Of a stretch of 64,000 nucleotides of DNA, positions 27,244 to 36,010 are shown one piece after another. Numbering within the stretch: the stretch's first letter is position 1; every line of letters starts with the position of its first letter. This stretch comes from an uncultured Odoribacter sp. (GTDB lineage: Bacteria; Bacteroidota; Bacteroidia; Bacteroidales; Marinifilaceae), in contig CALUKE010000003.1 in NCBI GenBank assembly GCA_944321165.1, positions 248,001-312,000 on the forward strand, read 5' to 3'. The position numbers and the translations under genes were made by a program. The notes under the pieces were generated by a model, which saw only the letters and a program-made list of their open reading frames with translations, did no database searches and was not told the DNA's origin.

Positions 27244-28311
27244 ATGAAGTACGATGCGGTAGAGGTTTTGAAGAAAATGATAACCATTCCTTCGTTTAGC
27301 GGAGAAGAGGATGGGGTCGCTGACTGGATGCAGGAAATCTGGTTGGAACAGGGATATGTCGCTCAGCGGAAGGGAAATAATGTCTGGGTGACTTCCCGGC
27401 ATTTCGATCCGGAAAAACCGACGATTCTTTTGGATGCTCATCTGGATACGGTGCGTCCGAACAGTGGATGGAAGAGAGCGCCTTTTGTGCCGCTTGTGGA
27501 AGAAGGGAAGTTATATGGGCTGGGCAGCAATGATACCGGAGGTAGTGTCGTGGCCATGCAGGCGGCTTTTTTGCAGTTGGAACAGCAGGTGCAGGCTTAT
27601 AATCTGATCTGTCTGGAATCGGCCGAAGAAGAAAATACCGGTAGGAACGGCATTCAGAGTCTGTTGTCAGAACTGGGACCGATCGATTTGGCATTGGTGG
27701 GGGAACCTACGGGGCTGCAGGCTGCCATTGCAGAAAAGGGATTGATGGTGCTGGACTGCTGGGCCCGGGGAAAGGCCGGTCATGCGGCCAGAAACGAGGG
27801 AATCAATGCCATTTATGAGGCGATGGAGGATATAGAGTGGTTGCGCACGTATTCATTTGAAAAAGAGTCACCCCTGTTGGGAAAGGTGAAAATGACGGTG
27901 ACCGGAATAGAGGCTGGAACATTGCATAATGTTGTTCCGGCAGAATGCCGTTTTATGGTAGATATCCGGGTGAATGAATATTATACCAATGAGGAGGTTT
28001 ATGAAATTGTTCGAAAAAATTTGAAAAGCGATGTGAAACCACGTTCATTTTCATTGAATTCTTCCTCTATCTCCAAAACTCATCCGATCGTAAGGCGCTG
28101 TAGAGAACTGGGGGTGTCGACTTACGGTTCACCGACAACTTCCAATCAGGCGGTTCTTCCTTATACTTCATTGAAAATAGGTCCGGGGGACAGCGCCCGC
28201 AGTCATACTGCCGATGAATATATTGAATTGGAGGAAATTGAGCAGGGATTCCGGCTTTTGGTGAAATTGTTGAATGGATTTGATTTTGTAAATTCAAAAA
28301 CGGATAGATAG
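27244..28311 (+). CDS. argE: M20 family deacylase (acetylornithine/succinylcitrulline-type)
   Basis: This M20 metallopeptidase-fold deacylase has 355 residues. Metal ligands are visible as DAHLDTV (His and Asp near residues 65-67), SNDTGGS (Asp near 98) and ESAEEEN (catalytic Glu pair near residues 126-128). The dimerisation domain begins around MVLDCWARGKAGHAARNEG, and the final metal His is probably in SARSHTADEYI. In the pathway it removes the acyl group from the ornithine or citrulline intermediate. Since Bacteroidota use an N-succinylornithine carbamoyltransferase, the likely substrate is N-acylcitrulline, which is inference. It lies between argB and argH with 2-4 base gaps. Confidence 0.88.
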   Translation: MKYDAVEVLKKMITIPSFSGEEDGVADWMQEIWLEQGYVAQRKGNNVWVTSRHFDPEKPTILLDAHLDTVRPNSGWKRAPFVPLVEEGKLYGLGSNDTGGSVVAMQAAFLQLEQQVQAYNLICLESAEEENTGRNGIQSLLSELGPIDLALVGEPTGLQAAIAEKGLMVLDCWARGKAGHAARNEGINAIYEAMEDIEWLRTYSFEKESPLLGKVKMTVTGIEAGTLHNVVPAECRFMVDIRVNEYYTNEEVYEIVRKNLKSDVKPRSFSLNSSSISKTHPIVRRCRELGVSTYGSPTTSNQAVLPYTSLKIGPGDSARSHTADEYIELEEIEQGFRLLVKLLNGFDFVNSKTDR

Positions 28312-28313
28312 AA

Positions 28314-29651
28314 ATGAAACTTTGGGATAAAGGTTATGAGATCGATCGTTTTACGGAAAAATTTACGATCGGTAAAGACAGGGAATTGGATCTGTTACTG
28401 GCAAGGGCGGATGTATTGGGGAATATGGCTCATTTGAAGATGCTGCATCAGATCCGTTTGATCTCGGACAAGGAATTGTCGCAACTGCAAAAGGGACTGC
28501 AGGAGATTTTGGCGGATATCGAGGCGGGAGGTTTTCAGATTGAAGAAGGCATGGAAGATGTGCATTCGGAAATCGAATTTCTGTTGACTCGAAAATATGG
28601 AGAAGCCGGGAAAAAGATTCATACCGGGCGTTCTCGGAATGATCAGATTTTGACTGATTTGAAGTTGTTTGCCCGGTCGGAATTGATGGCAATCCGGGAA
28701 CAGTTAAAATCCTTGTTTGATCTGCTTTTGGAAAAGGCTTCTCTTCACCGGGATTTGCTGATGCCTGGATATACCCATTTACAGATTGCCATGCCTTCTT
28801 CCTTTGGCCTTTGGTTCAGTGCTTATGCCGAATCTTTGGCGGATGACCTGTTGATGCTCAAGGCTGCTTATGATATGGTGAATACCAATCCTTTAGGATC
28901 CGGAGCCGGTTATGGTTCCTCGATTCCTTTGGACCGTACGATGACGACCCGTTTGTTGGGATTTGACGATTTGGCTTATAATTCGATATATGCCCAGATG
29001 CAGCGGGGTAAGATGGAAAAGAATGTATTGTTCGCCTTGACTGGAGTTGCTACGACTTTGGGAAAGCTGGCGGCAGATGTCTGTTTGTTCTCCTGCGGGA
29101 ACTTTGGTTTTGTCCAGTTGCCGGATTCCTATACGACCGGTTCCAGTATCATGCCTCATAAAAAGAATCCGGATATTTTTGAACTGATCCGGGCAAAGAC
29201 GAATCGTTTGCAGTCGTTGCCGACTCAGATTGCCATGATTTGTGCGAATCTGACTTCCGGGTATTTTCGGGATATGCAGTTGACAAAAGAGTTATTTCTG
29301 CCGGCTTTCCAGGAATTGTCCGATTGTCTTTATATGACAGAGATTGTCCTGAAAGAGATGAAACTTAATCCGAATATCCTTCAGGATAAGCGTTATGCTT
29401 ATCTTTTTACGGTAGAAGATGTCAATGATAAGGTCGCTGCCGGCATTCCTTTTCGGGATGCATATAAAGAAGTGGGTATGGAGGTGCAGACTGGCGTGTA
29501 TGAAAGCGATACTTCTCGCTCTTTGCGACATACTCATGAAGGAAGCATTGGAAATTTGTGTCTCGAACAGATTCGGGAGAAGTTTTTACGACATTGGAAC
29601 GTTTGGGATGTGGAACGGGTAAAAAAGGCCGAGGCCTTGTTGATGCAATAG
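28314..29651 (+). CDS. argH: Argininosuccinate lyase
   Basis: This 445-residue lyase splits argininosuccinate into arginine and fumarate. The fumarase/aspartase superfamily signature GSSIMPHKKNP lies near residues 277-287 and includes the catalytic serine. HTGRSRNDQ (about residue 102) and GYTHLQIAMP (about 158) are diagnostic for ArgH. The ATG at 28314 follows the deacylase stop by 2 bases. It is the last gene of the operon, and a hairpin at 29684-29713 follows. The ornithine carbamoyltransferase step (argF) is not encoded in this operon or anywhere in the window. Confidence 0.96.
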   Translation: MKLWDKGYEIDRFTEKFTIGKDRELDLLLARADVLGNMAHLKMLHQIRLISDKELSQLQKGLQEILADIEAGGFQIEEGMEDVHSEIEFLLTRKYGEAGKKIHTGRSRNDQILTDLKLFARSELMAIREQLKSLFDLLLEKASLHRDLLMPGYTHLQIAMPSSFGLWFSAYAESLADDLLMLKAAYDMVNTNPLGSGAGYGSSIPLDRTMTTRLLGFDDLAYNSIYAQMQRGKMEKNVLFALTGVATTLGKLAADVCLFSCGNFGFVQLPDSYTTGSSIMPHKKNPDIFELIRAKTNRLQSLPTQIAMICANLTSGYFRDMQLTKELFLPAFQELSDCLYMTEIVLKEMKLNPNILQDKRYAYLFTVEDVNDKVAAGIPFRDAYKEVGMEVQTGVYESDTSRSLRHTHEGSIGNLCLEQIREKFLRHWNVWDVERVKKAEALLMQ

Positions 29652-29683
29652 GTGGGGATTATTTCTACACCCTGATTCTTTAT

Positions 29684-29713
29684 TTCCACACTTTCTACAG
29701 GTGTGGAATTTTT
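29684..29713 (+). terminator. Terminator of the arginine operon
   Basis: The stem TTCCACAC (29684-29691) pairs with GTGTGGAA (29701-29708), followed at once by TTTTTG. It lies 33 bases after the argH stop, so it should end the operon transcript. Confidence 0.75.
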
Positions 29714-29816
29714 GTAGTGTGTTGTTTATTAGTGTATTGTGTTTTTGCTACCCGTCTTCAAGATTCTGGCACATATTTTTCTGCATACATTTATAAAAGA
29801 TTAAAATACGATTGCC

Positions 29817-30215
29817 ATGAGAAATATAAATAGAAATATACTGATAACGACTGTCGTTGCTGCTGTTGTTTTAGTGGCTTTTGCTGTCGATATCGTTCCA
29901 TCCTCTGAATCGCTGTCTCAGAAAATGGAGAAGAAGGAATTGGTACAGGCAGTAAATTTTCTGGAAAATGATGCGTTGTCAATGAAAATCGACAATTATG
30001 TAAAAATAAGTATTTCGGAACTCCCACAGACAGTAAAGTCTGCTGTGATTTCTAAATATGTAGCCTATTCCATTGAACAGGTTTTTCAGGCTGGAAATAC
30101 GGTTTTCCGACTGGTGTTAAAAGATAAGCAGAAAAAACTGGTTGTATATTATACTGCAGATGGCGAATACTTAAGTCAGGAAGTCCTTGAAAATATACAG
30201 CTTGTCAAATTATAG
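29817..30215 (+). CDS. PepSY-like exported small protein
   Basis: This 132-residue protein has an N-terminal hydrophobic segment (about residues 9-25, ITTVVAAVVLVAFAV) that is a signal anchor or signal peptide, so it is probably periplasmic. The C-terminal part, with LPQTVKSAVISKY, IEQVFQAGNTVFRLVLKD and YYTADGEYLSQE, fits the single-repeat beta-alpha-beta design of PepSY-like (DUF2874-type) proteins of Bacteroidota, which often sit near two-component systems. The sigma-54 response regulator lies 240 bases downstream. The function is unknown. A hairpin at 30249-30295 follows it, so it is likely a single-gene transcript. Confidence 0.68.
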   Translation: MRNINRNILITTVVAAVVLVAFAVDIVPSSESLSQKMEKKELVQAVNFLENDALSMKIDNYVKISISELPQTVKSAVISKYVAYSIEQVFQAGNTVFRLVLKDKQKKLVVYYTADGEYLSQEVLENIQLVKL

Positions 30216-30248
30216 CAGGGATGAGTTTTTCAATTTGTTCATTTGTTA

Positions 30249-30300
30249 AATAAATCCGGTTTGAAGAGTGGTTGCTTTTTCAGATCGGGTTTATTGTTTT
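30249..30300 (+). terminator. Hairpin terminator after the PepSY-like gene
   Basis: AATAAATCCG (30249-30258) pairs with CGGGTTTATT (30286-30295), ten pairs with one G-U, and an inner TTGAA/TTCAG pairing; GTTTT follows. It lies 33 bases after the stop at 30215. Confidence 0.55.
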
Positions 30301-30456
30301 GAGGGGAATAGCCTTGAAAGCCATATACTTGCGTCTTGTAGGGAACACGAGAATAGAAATTTTTTACGAAAATAGGATAAATACTTCTTTTCATAGAGTT
30401 AGTTTCCTAATTTTGTAAAATGGTTTAGTCGGTTCGACTGTGTTATAAATAGGTAT

Positions 30457-31785
30457 ATGGTTAAGATTTTATTGGTTGATGATGATACTACTTTTTGTCT
30501 GATGTTGAAGACCTGGTTGGCAAAGAGAGGATTTGAAGTCGAGAATGCTTTTTCTTGTCGGGAGGCAGTAGCAAAATTGAAGGGAGAGAAATATGAGATT
30601 GTATTGACTGATTTGCGTTTGCCGGATGAGGATGGTATTCATTTATTGAAGAATATCAAGGCTGTTACTCCGGAAGTACAGGTGATTCTGATGACAGGTT
30701 ATGCAGATATACAAACGGCGGTTTTGGCGATGAAGTTGGGTGCTTTTGATTATGTGGCCAAACCGGTGATCCCGGATGAAATTTTGAAAAAGATTCAGGA
30801 GGCCTTGGCACAGAAATCTGCTCCAGAACAACGGAAAAAGGAAAAGAGACCTCGGACAGAGGAATATATAAAAGGAACCAGTCAGGATGCAGACCGGCTT
30901 TATGAGTATATACGTTTGGTGGCTCCAACGATGATGACTGTACTGATTACCGGTGAAAGCGGTTCGGGAAAGGAATATATTGCCCGTTTGATTCATTCTC
31001 AAAGTACCCGAAAAGATCGACCTTTTATTGCGGTTGATTGTGGTGCTATTCCGAAAGATTTAGCTGCGAGTGAGTTTTTTGGACATGTAAAGGGAGCTTT
31101 TACCGGAGCTGTAAGTGATAAGACCGGTTATTTTGTGGCTGCATCCGGAGGAACAATCTTTTTGGATGAGATCGGAAATTTGAGTTATGACGTACAGGTT
31201 CAGTTGTTGAGAGCTTTAGAGGAACGCAAAGTGAAACCGGTCGGCAGCGATAGGGAAATCGCTTTTGATGTTCGTATTATTTCTGCGACGAATGAAAATT
31301 TGAGTAAAGCGGTTGCGGAAGGAAATTTTCGCGAGGATCTCTATCACCGTTTGAATGAGTTTTCCTTGAAGGCGTTAAGTTTGCGCGATCGAAAGGAGGA
31401 CATACCGGTTTTTGCCCACCATTTCTTGACGGCTTCCAATGAAGAACTGGGAAAAGAGGTGATAGGATTTGACGAAGAGGTAATGACTATTTTTAAAAAT
31501 TACAATTGGCCGGGGAATCTTCGGGAGATGCGTAATGTGGTAAAAAGGGCCACTCTGTTGTGTCAGACGGATTTTATTTCCCGGAGTGATATCCCCGCAG
31601 AATTGGCTGCTGTAGAGGCTGCTCCTGCCGTGGAAGACCTGGCTTTGAAAAGGGAAAAGAATGAAGTGGAATTGATACGGGAGGCCTTAGCCAAGTGTCA
31701 TAACAATAAAAGTGAAGCGGCCCGTTTGTTGAAGATCGACCGAAAGACTTTGTACAATAAAATGAAACTCTACTCCATCGAGTAA
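30457..31785 (+). CDS. Sigma-54-dependent response regulator (NtrC family)
   Basis: This 442-residue transcription activator has a receiver domain (residues 1-115) with the phosphorylation site Asp52 in VLTDLRLP. The AAA+ domain follows at about 135-375, with Walker A GESGSGKE (166-173) and the sigma-54 contact loop GAFTGA (213-218). A FIS-type helix-turn-helix lies at about 405-442 (NNKSEAARLLKIDRKTLYNKM). When phosphorylated it would open promoters bound by RpoN. TAATTTTG at 30408-30415 is a -7 box for its own transcription. The convergent hybrid histidine kinase at 31804 is the obvious partner. Its stop codon lies inside a strong hairpin (31759-31796). No sigma-54 promoter was found in this window. 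Confidence 0.95.
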   Translation: MVKILLVDDDTTFCLMLKTWLAKRGFEVENAFSCREAVAKLKGEKYEIVLTDLRLPDEDGIHLLKNIKAVTPEVQVILMTGYADIQTAVLAMKLGAFDYVAKPVIPDEILKKIQEALAQKSAPEQRKKEKRPRTEEYIKGTSQDADRLYEYIRLVAPTMMTVLITGESGSGKEYIARLIHSQSTRKDRPFIAVDCGAIPKDLAASEFFGHVKGAFTGAVSDKTGYFVAASGGTIFLDEIGNLSYDVQVQLLRALEERKVKPVGSDREIAFDVRIISATNENLSKAVAEGNFREDLYHRLNEFSLKALSLRDRKEDIPVFAHHFLTASNEELGKEVIGFDEEVMTIFKNYNWPGNLREMRNVVKRATLLCQTDFISRSDIPAELAAVEAAPAVEDLALKREKNEVELIREALAKCHNNKSEAARLLKIDRKTLYNKMKLYSIE

Positions 31786-31796
31786 AGTTTCATTTT
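31759..31796 (+). terminator. Terminator hairpin overlapping the response regulator stop codon
   Basis: An 11-bp perfect outer stem (AAAATGAAACT 31759-31769 with AGTTTCATTTT 31786-31796) encloses a 5-bp inner stem (TACTC 31771-31775 with GAGTA 31780-31784) and a CATC loop. The last codons and the TAA at 31783-31785 are inside it. GTCGTTTTTATC follows on the plus strand. It separates two convergent genes only 18 bases apart. Confidence 0.65.
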
Positions 31797-31803
31797 GTCG
31801 TTT

Positions 31804-34308
31804 TTATCTCTTAAAATGAGTATCTAAAAAAGTATTTGTCAGTTTGATGACCTGAGTTGTCAGTTCGAGAATAGCAGATGCATCGAGATTGTTTTTGGAG
31901 GCCTGTTCGAGTTTTTCCAGTAGAGGAATGATTTCTTTTATTTCTAGTTGTCGGAACATGGGAAGCATTTTATGTGCCAGCGAACAGATGGTTGCTGTCT
32001 GTTTTTCTTTTTGATATTGTTGCAATTGTTCGATGTGTTCCCGGGTGGTTGTTGTAAAGGAATCCAGAATTTTTTGTAAGGCCTCTCGATCATTGTCCAC
32101 AAATGGGAGAATATTTTTTATGGTATAGCCTTGTCCTTCTGCTGTTTCGGTACTGCTAACCGTTGTTTGTGCAGATGGAGATGCGGTCAGTGAAATTCCG
32201 GTTAGCCGTTGTATCAGTTTTGTCAATTGGGCGGAAGAAAACGGTTTGCTCAGGAAAGCTGTAAAACCGGCCTGCAGATATTCATTTTCTGTTCGTCCGC
32301 TGTCTGCGGATAAGGCGACAATACATAATTCCTGGGCATAAGGCAGGGTTGACTGGCGGATTTTTTTGACCAGATCGAAACCGTTGGTTCCGGGCATTTG
32401 AATGTCTGAGAAAACGAGATCGTATCGGTTGGCGGTCAATCGTTTCATCAACTCTTCGGGATCGGTGGTACTTTCAGCTTTTATGCCGTGTTGTGCCAAG
32501 AGATTGACCGCCATTTCCAACTGGAGGGGATCGTCGTCGATGAACAGAACCTTTAAAGTGGGGTTGAGTGGAGCGGGGAGGAGAGCTGTTTCATTGGGCT
32601 GTTCTGCCGCTGGAGGCAAGGTATTTTCAGCTCGTTGAAGGGGAAGAAGGATGGTAAAACAGCTGCCTTTTCCCGGTTGGCTGTCTAATTTGATTTCTCC
32701 TCCAAGCAAGTGAATCAATTTCAGGGTAATTGTCAATCCCAAACCTGTCCCTTCGATGGTAGCATGAGAACTCAGGCGTGTAAATTCTTCGAAAATGATC
32801 TTTTGTTCTTCGGCAGTCATTCCGGAACCGGTGTCTTGAATTTTCAGCATAATTTTTTCCGGATTGATGGTTTGGGCTGAAAAACGAATGCTGCCCTGGT
32901 GGGTATATTTTACTGCATTGGATAGAATGTTCGTGACGATTTGCCGGATGCGTAAGGCATCGCCGAGGTAGTCCTTGTTCAGGCTTTCGCTGAATTTGGC
33001 GGTTAGTGTCAGCTGTTTTTCTGCGGCTAAAGGCAAGAAATTATCGGCAATTTCCTGAAATAATTGACGGGGATTGAATACGATTTTCTCAACCGGCATC
33101 TTGTTGTTCTCCAGTTTCGACAGATCCAGTAGATTTCCGATGAGTTTCAATATGTGTTCTGAAGAACCTCGCATATTTTTCAGAAAATAACGTTGGCGGT
33201 CACTGGTTGCCGTGTGGGTCAACAGTTCAATGTAACCGATGACAGAGCTCAACGGCGACTTGATATCGTGGGTGACGGTGAGAATCATCCTTTCCCGGCT
33301 TTTCAGTAACTGGTCGGCATATTGATTGGCACTTTCCAGTTCTTTACGATAGCGCTGGCTGCGGGAAAGATCGCGCCATATGAAAAAAGTGAAAAACAGA
33401 ACCAGCAGAAACGCAACGGCTGCAATCCAGGCAAAGATCCGGATCATGGTATTGATGGTCTCTTCCCGATTCTGGTGTTTTTGCAGCGAATTGTTGATCT
33501 CTTCCTTTTCAAAGGCACTCAACATGCGTTTCAATTGATCGGTAATATAGGTGCTTTGCTGAATTAAGGCATACTCTTTTCGATTGATTTGCCGGTTGAG
33601 GTCCTGCGTCTGTTTTTGTACATCTTCCCAAGTCGTTTTCAAAATGTTGACGACACTGTCTGTATTTTGCAGAGTTGACTGTCTGTTGAGGGTATCTATG
33701 ATGGTATGATGCGAAATCGATACCTTTAAAATGGAATCCGGTTCTGTTTTGTTGAAAAACAGCCAATGTCTCTTTTTCTTTTCCACTTTTGTATAAGAGC
33801 TGTCCAAAGTGGTGAAATGCCTTGTTCGGATGTTGATTTGTTCTTGCAGAGTATCTTTTCCCGATTCAATGCTTGCAATTGCCTTGTAGTAGAAATCATC
33901 CGGAACAAAGGACTTTTTGACTTGTACGATGTCCTGTAAATTTTTGATCTTTTGATTAAGTAGGTTGTTGATTGTATCCAATCGGAGAATTTGCTCTAAA
34001 CGTGTTGTTTGATTTCGTAAAGAATCGATATTGGTTTCGACTTCTTCGATTAGTTCCTGGTATTTTTTAAAATAGGTCCAGGATCCGGTTTGAATGAATG
34101 CGTTTCCGATGGCTTCCGATTCGTACAGACCGGTAATGGTGTTTCCGATGGTAAATAGCTTCCGGTTTGAATAGGCATCACTCTCTTCGTTGACAATCAG
34201 TTGAATGATCTGTTTGTAGATCAGCACCGCGGTGAGCGCACTCAATAAAAACAGCAGACTGTAGCCGACAACGACTTTCCATTGGGTATATTTTGATAGT
34301 GAAGACAT
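31804..34308 (-). CDS. Hybrid sensor histidine kinase with receiver and HPt domains
   Basis: This 834-residue membrane sensor kinase has one transmembrane helix at about residues 12-31, a long helical periplasmic region with many heptad-like Leu/Ile positions, and a second helix at about 287-308. The HisKA domain carries VTHDIKSPLSS with the phospho-accepting His near 347. The HATPase domain shows the N, G1 (DTGSGM) and G2 (GTGLGL) boxes. A receiver domain has SDIQMPG (Asp near 634), and a C-terminal HPt domain has LAHKMLP (His near 778). This makes a four-step phosphorelay, plausibly ending on the convergent sigma-54 regulator. ATG 34308 is used; the TTG two codons upstream is less likely. 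Confidence 0.94.
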   Translation of the reverse strand: MSSLSKYTQWKVVVGYSLLFLLSALTAVLIYKQIIQLIVNEESDAYSNRKLFTIGNTITGLYESEAIGNAFIQTGSWTYFKKYQELIEEVETNIDSLRNQTTRLEQILRLDTINNLLNQKIKNLQDIVQVKKSFVPDDFYYKAIASIESGKDTLQEQINIRTRHFTTLDSSYTKVEKKKRHWLFFNKTEPDSILKVSISHHTIIDTLNRQSTLQNTDSVVNILKTTWEDVQKQTQDLNRQINRKEYALIQQSTYITDQLKRMLSAFEKEEINNSLQKHQNREETINTMIRIFAWIAAVAFLLVLFFTFFIWRDLSRSQRYRKELESANQYADQLLKSRERMILTVTHDIKSPLSSVIGYIELLTHTATSDRQRYFLKNMRGSSEHILKLIGNLLDLSKLENNKMPVEKIVFNPRQLFQEIADNFLPLAAEKQLTLTAKFSESLNKDYLGDALRIRQIVTNILSNAVKYTHQGSIRFSAQTINPEKIMLKIQDTGSGMTAEEQKIIFEEFTRLSSHATIEGTGLGLTITLKLIHLLGGEIKLDSQPGKGSCFTILLPLQRAENTLPPAAEQPNETALLPAPLNPTLKVLFIDDDPLQLEMAVNLLAQHGIKAESTTDPEELMKRLTANRYDLVFSDIQMPGTNGFDLVKKIRQSTLPYAQELCIVALSADSGRTENEYLQAGFTAFLSKPFSSAQLTKLIQRLTGISLTASPSAQTTVSSTETAEGQGYTIKNILPFVDNDREALQKILDSFTTTTREHIEQLQQYQKEKQTATICSLAHKMLPMFRQLEIKEIIPLLEKLEQASKNNLDASAILELTTQVIKLTNTFLDTHFKR

Positions 34309-34333
34309 AGGCAATTTGTATTAATACAAAATA

Positions 34334-34367
34334 AACCCCAAAACGGCCATATAATCGTTTTGGGGTT
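34334..34367 (-). terminator. Terminator of tRNA-Arg
   Basis: A perfect 12-bp stem (AACCCCAAAACG 34334-34345 with CGTTTTGGGGTT 34356-34367) and a 10-base loop. On the minus strand TATTTTGTATTAA follows. It lies just after the tRNA and just ahead of the hybrid kinase gene. Confidence 0.8.
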
Positions 34368-34370
34368 AGC

Positions 34371-34445
34371 TGGTGATCCCGTGGGGACTCGAACCCCAAT
34401 CAAAGGAACCGGAATCCTTCATTCTATCCATTGAACTACGGAACC
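34371..34445 (-). tRNA. tRNA-Arg (anticodon CCG)
   Basis: On the minus strand the sequence folds as a cloverleaf: acceptor GGTTCCG/CGGGATC with two G-U pairs, a D-arm GTTC/GAAT, anticodon stem AAGGA/TCCTT with loop TTCCGGT (anticodon CCG, reading CGG) and a T-arm TGGGG/CCCCA with TTCGAGT. The 3' CCA is encoded at 34371-34373. It lies between the exbB-type cluster and the hybrid kinase gene on the same strand, with terminators on both sides. Confidence 0.95.
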
Positions 34446-34475
34446 AAATGTGTTGCAAAGATAATAAAAAAAAGG

Positions 34476-34500
34476 AAAGGGGGAACATCGTTCCCCCTTT
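34476..34500 (-). terminator. Terminator of the exbB-exbD cluster
   Basis: A perfect 11-bp GC-rich stem (AAAGGGGGAAC 34476-34486 with GTTCCCCCTTT 34490-34500) with a 3-base loop. On the minus strand it is followed by CC and a run of eight T residues. It lies just past the last ExbD gene. Confidence 0.92.
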
Positions 34501-34513
34501 ATTTTTCGATTAA

Positions 34514-34981
34514 TTAATGGGGTTTTTTCGTACTACCATAATTAACCCTTAATGAATTCGCTTTACGCAATTCCTGTTTGATATCGGTTACGATACCCAT
34601 GGTGACATTTCTGTCTACTTTCAGGTTGTTGGTAATGCTGTTTCTGTCTTCTTCCTTACGACTTTCCCGTTCTGAAGCGACAAATGCACTCAATTCCTCT
34701 AAGGTCGCGAAACGATCGTTCAACTGGATGCGCGGTTCTGTTCCATAAGCACCCTGATATTGAGGATTCGGTTTCCCTACATAGATATTGCTTACCAATG
34801 ATTTTTTCTCCAGTTTAACGGTTTCTGATGCTTGCGGCATTGCATTGGCAACCATGAGGGCCACTTCTCGCATCGTAGTACTTACCATGAAGAAAAACAG
34901 CAACATAAACACGATGTCAGGTAAAGATGCCGTAGAAATGGCCGGCGTCTCTCTTTTCCCATCTTTTTTAAACTTTGCCAT
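34514..34981 (-). CDS. exbD: ExbD/TolR family biopolymer transport protein (second copy)
   Basis: This 155-residue ExbD/TolR-type protein has a short cytoplasmic N terminus rich in Lys, one transmembrane helix at about residues 20-40 beginning STASLPDIVFMLLFFF, in which the Asp is the conserved proton-carrying residue, and a periplasmic domain. With ExbB-type channels such proteins harness proton flow to energise outer membrane processes. It abuts the other ExbD gene (stop and start overlap at 34981). Two different ExbD copies in tandem are common in Bacteroidota. Target (TonB-dependent transport or another machine) is not shown by sequence. Confidence 0.9.
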   Translation of the reverse strand: MAKFKKDGKRETPAISTASLPDIVFMLLFFFMVSTTMREVALMVANAMPQASETVKLEKKSLVSNIYVGKPNPQYQGAYGTEPRIQLNDRFATLEELSAFVASERESRKEEDRNSITNNLKVDRNVTMGIVTDIKQELRKANSLRVNYGSTKKPH

Positions 34982-35553
34982 TATTTTTTCCCTCCTATAT
35001 TTTTAGGTTCTGCTTCAGATACCGACATCGGCACAGCCTTCCGAATTGCCTCCATTTGTTCTTCTGTCAGATCGTCAAAATTTTTACCGAATTTCTCGTT
35101 GGCTTTTCGATTTCTCAGTTCGTTGTAGGCAGCCGTCAACTGGTCCTGTACTGCAATGTACATTTCATATGACGTTCCCTTGTCGCTTTGCAGGGAAACA
35201 ATTCCCTTGGAGACTTCAACGGGACCGAGCAGGTCGATCATTTTGACTTCTTTCTGAGGCAAATCTTCGCTGTTATTCGGATTCAGAACAAATTCGATTG
35301 TTCTATCTTTCAAGGTAGAAACATCTGCCAACTCTCCATTGATCGCCAGCTGATTGTTCCGGTTTACCAATACCTGCAAAATGTTCCGTTTTGCATATTT
35401 GGGTGCTTCGGTATTTTCTGGCTGATATGGCGGAAGTCTTCTGTACAGACCGGAATCAACGTTCATCGTCGTTGTTGCCAAAAAGAACGCAAGCAACAAG
35501 AACGCGATATCGGCTGTTGAAGAGGCATTAATTTCTGGTGTTTTCTTTGCCAT
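34981..35553 (-). CDS. exbD: ExbD/TolR family biopolymer transport protein (first copy)
   Basis: This is a 190-residue ExbD/TolR-type protein. The transmembrane helix at about residues 13-32 contains STADIAFLLLAFFL, with the conserved Asp at about 15. The periplasmic part is longer than in the second copy and carries charged insertions. The C-terminal segment LTEEQMEAIRKAVP is polar and helical. It shares one base with the next ExbD gene and starts 10 bases after the small membrane protein gene, so the four genes are one operon. It probably forms a mixed rotor-like complex with the ExbB-type channel. Confidence 0.9.
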   Translation of the reverse strand: MAKKTPEINASSTADIAFLLLAFFLATTTMNVDSGLYRRLPPYQPENTEAPKYAKRNILQVLVNRNNQLAINGELADVSTLKDRTIEFVLNPNNSEDLPQKEVKMIDLLGPVEVSKGIVSLQSDKGTSYEMYIAVQDQLTAAYNELRNRKANEKFGKNFDDLTEEQMEAIRKAVPMSVSEAEPKNIGGKK

Positions 35554-35563
35554 ATTCTTTGTT

Positions 35564-36007
35564 TTATTTTATTCTTCTGTATATCTCAGTACCGATGATT
35601 GCTAAGATCGCGCCGGCGAAAAGAATATACATGGTATACAAAATTGTATCTGAGAAGATCAACATGGATGGAACGTTGTCTGAACCGGTATAACCGACCA
35701 GTTTCATCGGAGTTCCATCAGCCAGGGAGTACGCGATTAAAACTATGATAATGATTCCGGCTAAGCCGATAAAGCTTTTCATGGCTTGTTTTGGACGAGT
35801 AAACAAACGAATCACCGGAAAGATTACCGCAGCAATAATTGCGATTCCACACAAAATATATGCCCAATTCAAAAATGCGCTGGTATATACAGGAGTTGGG
35901 TATGGCTGATTCGGCACTTCACCTCCGAACATGAACAGCCCCAACAGTACCACTGTAATAACGCACATTACAATTGTTACAATGCTGAGTATTTTCTGAA
36001 TATTCAT
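35564..36007 (-). CDS. Conserved small membrane protein in the exbB operon
   Basis: This 147-residue protein has four predicted transmembrane helices (about residues 6-27, 46-68, 80-98 and 120-142) and a short extracytoplasmic segment between the first two (PNQPYPTPVYTS). I do not recognise a characterised family. It lies between the ExbB-like channel gene (3 bases) and the first ExbD gene (10 bases) in the same operon. Its fixed place inside the cluster suggests it is an accessory subunit of the channel complex; that is inference from context only. Confidence 0.75.
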   Translation of the reverse strand: MNIQKILSIVTIVMCVITVVLLGLFMFGGEVPNQPYPTPVYTSAFLNWAYILCGIAIIAAVIFPVIRLFTRPKQAMKSFIGLAGIIIIVLIAYSLADGTPMKLVGYTGSDNVPSMLIFSDTILYTMYILFAGAILAIIGTEIYRRIK

Positions 36008-36010
36008 GAT

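Noticed and set aside
29766..29786. TGGCAC element resembling a sigma-54 promoter ahead of the PepSY-like gene
   Set aside because: The distance from GG to the GC element is about 3 bases too long for a sigma-54 promoter.
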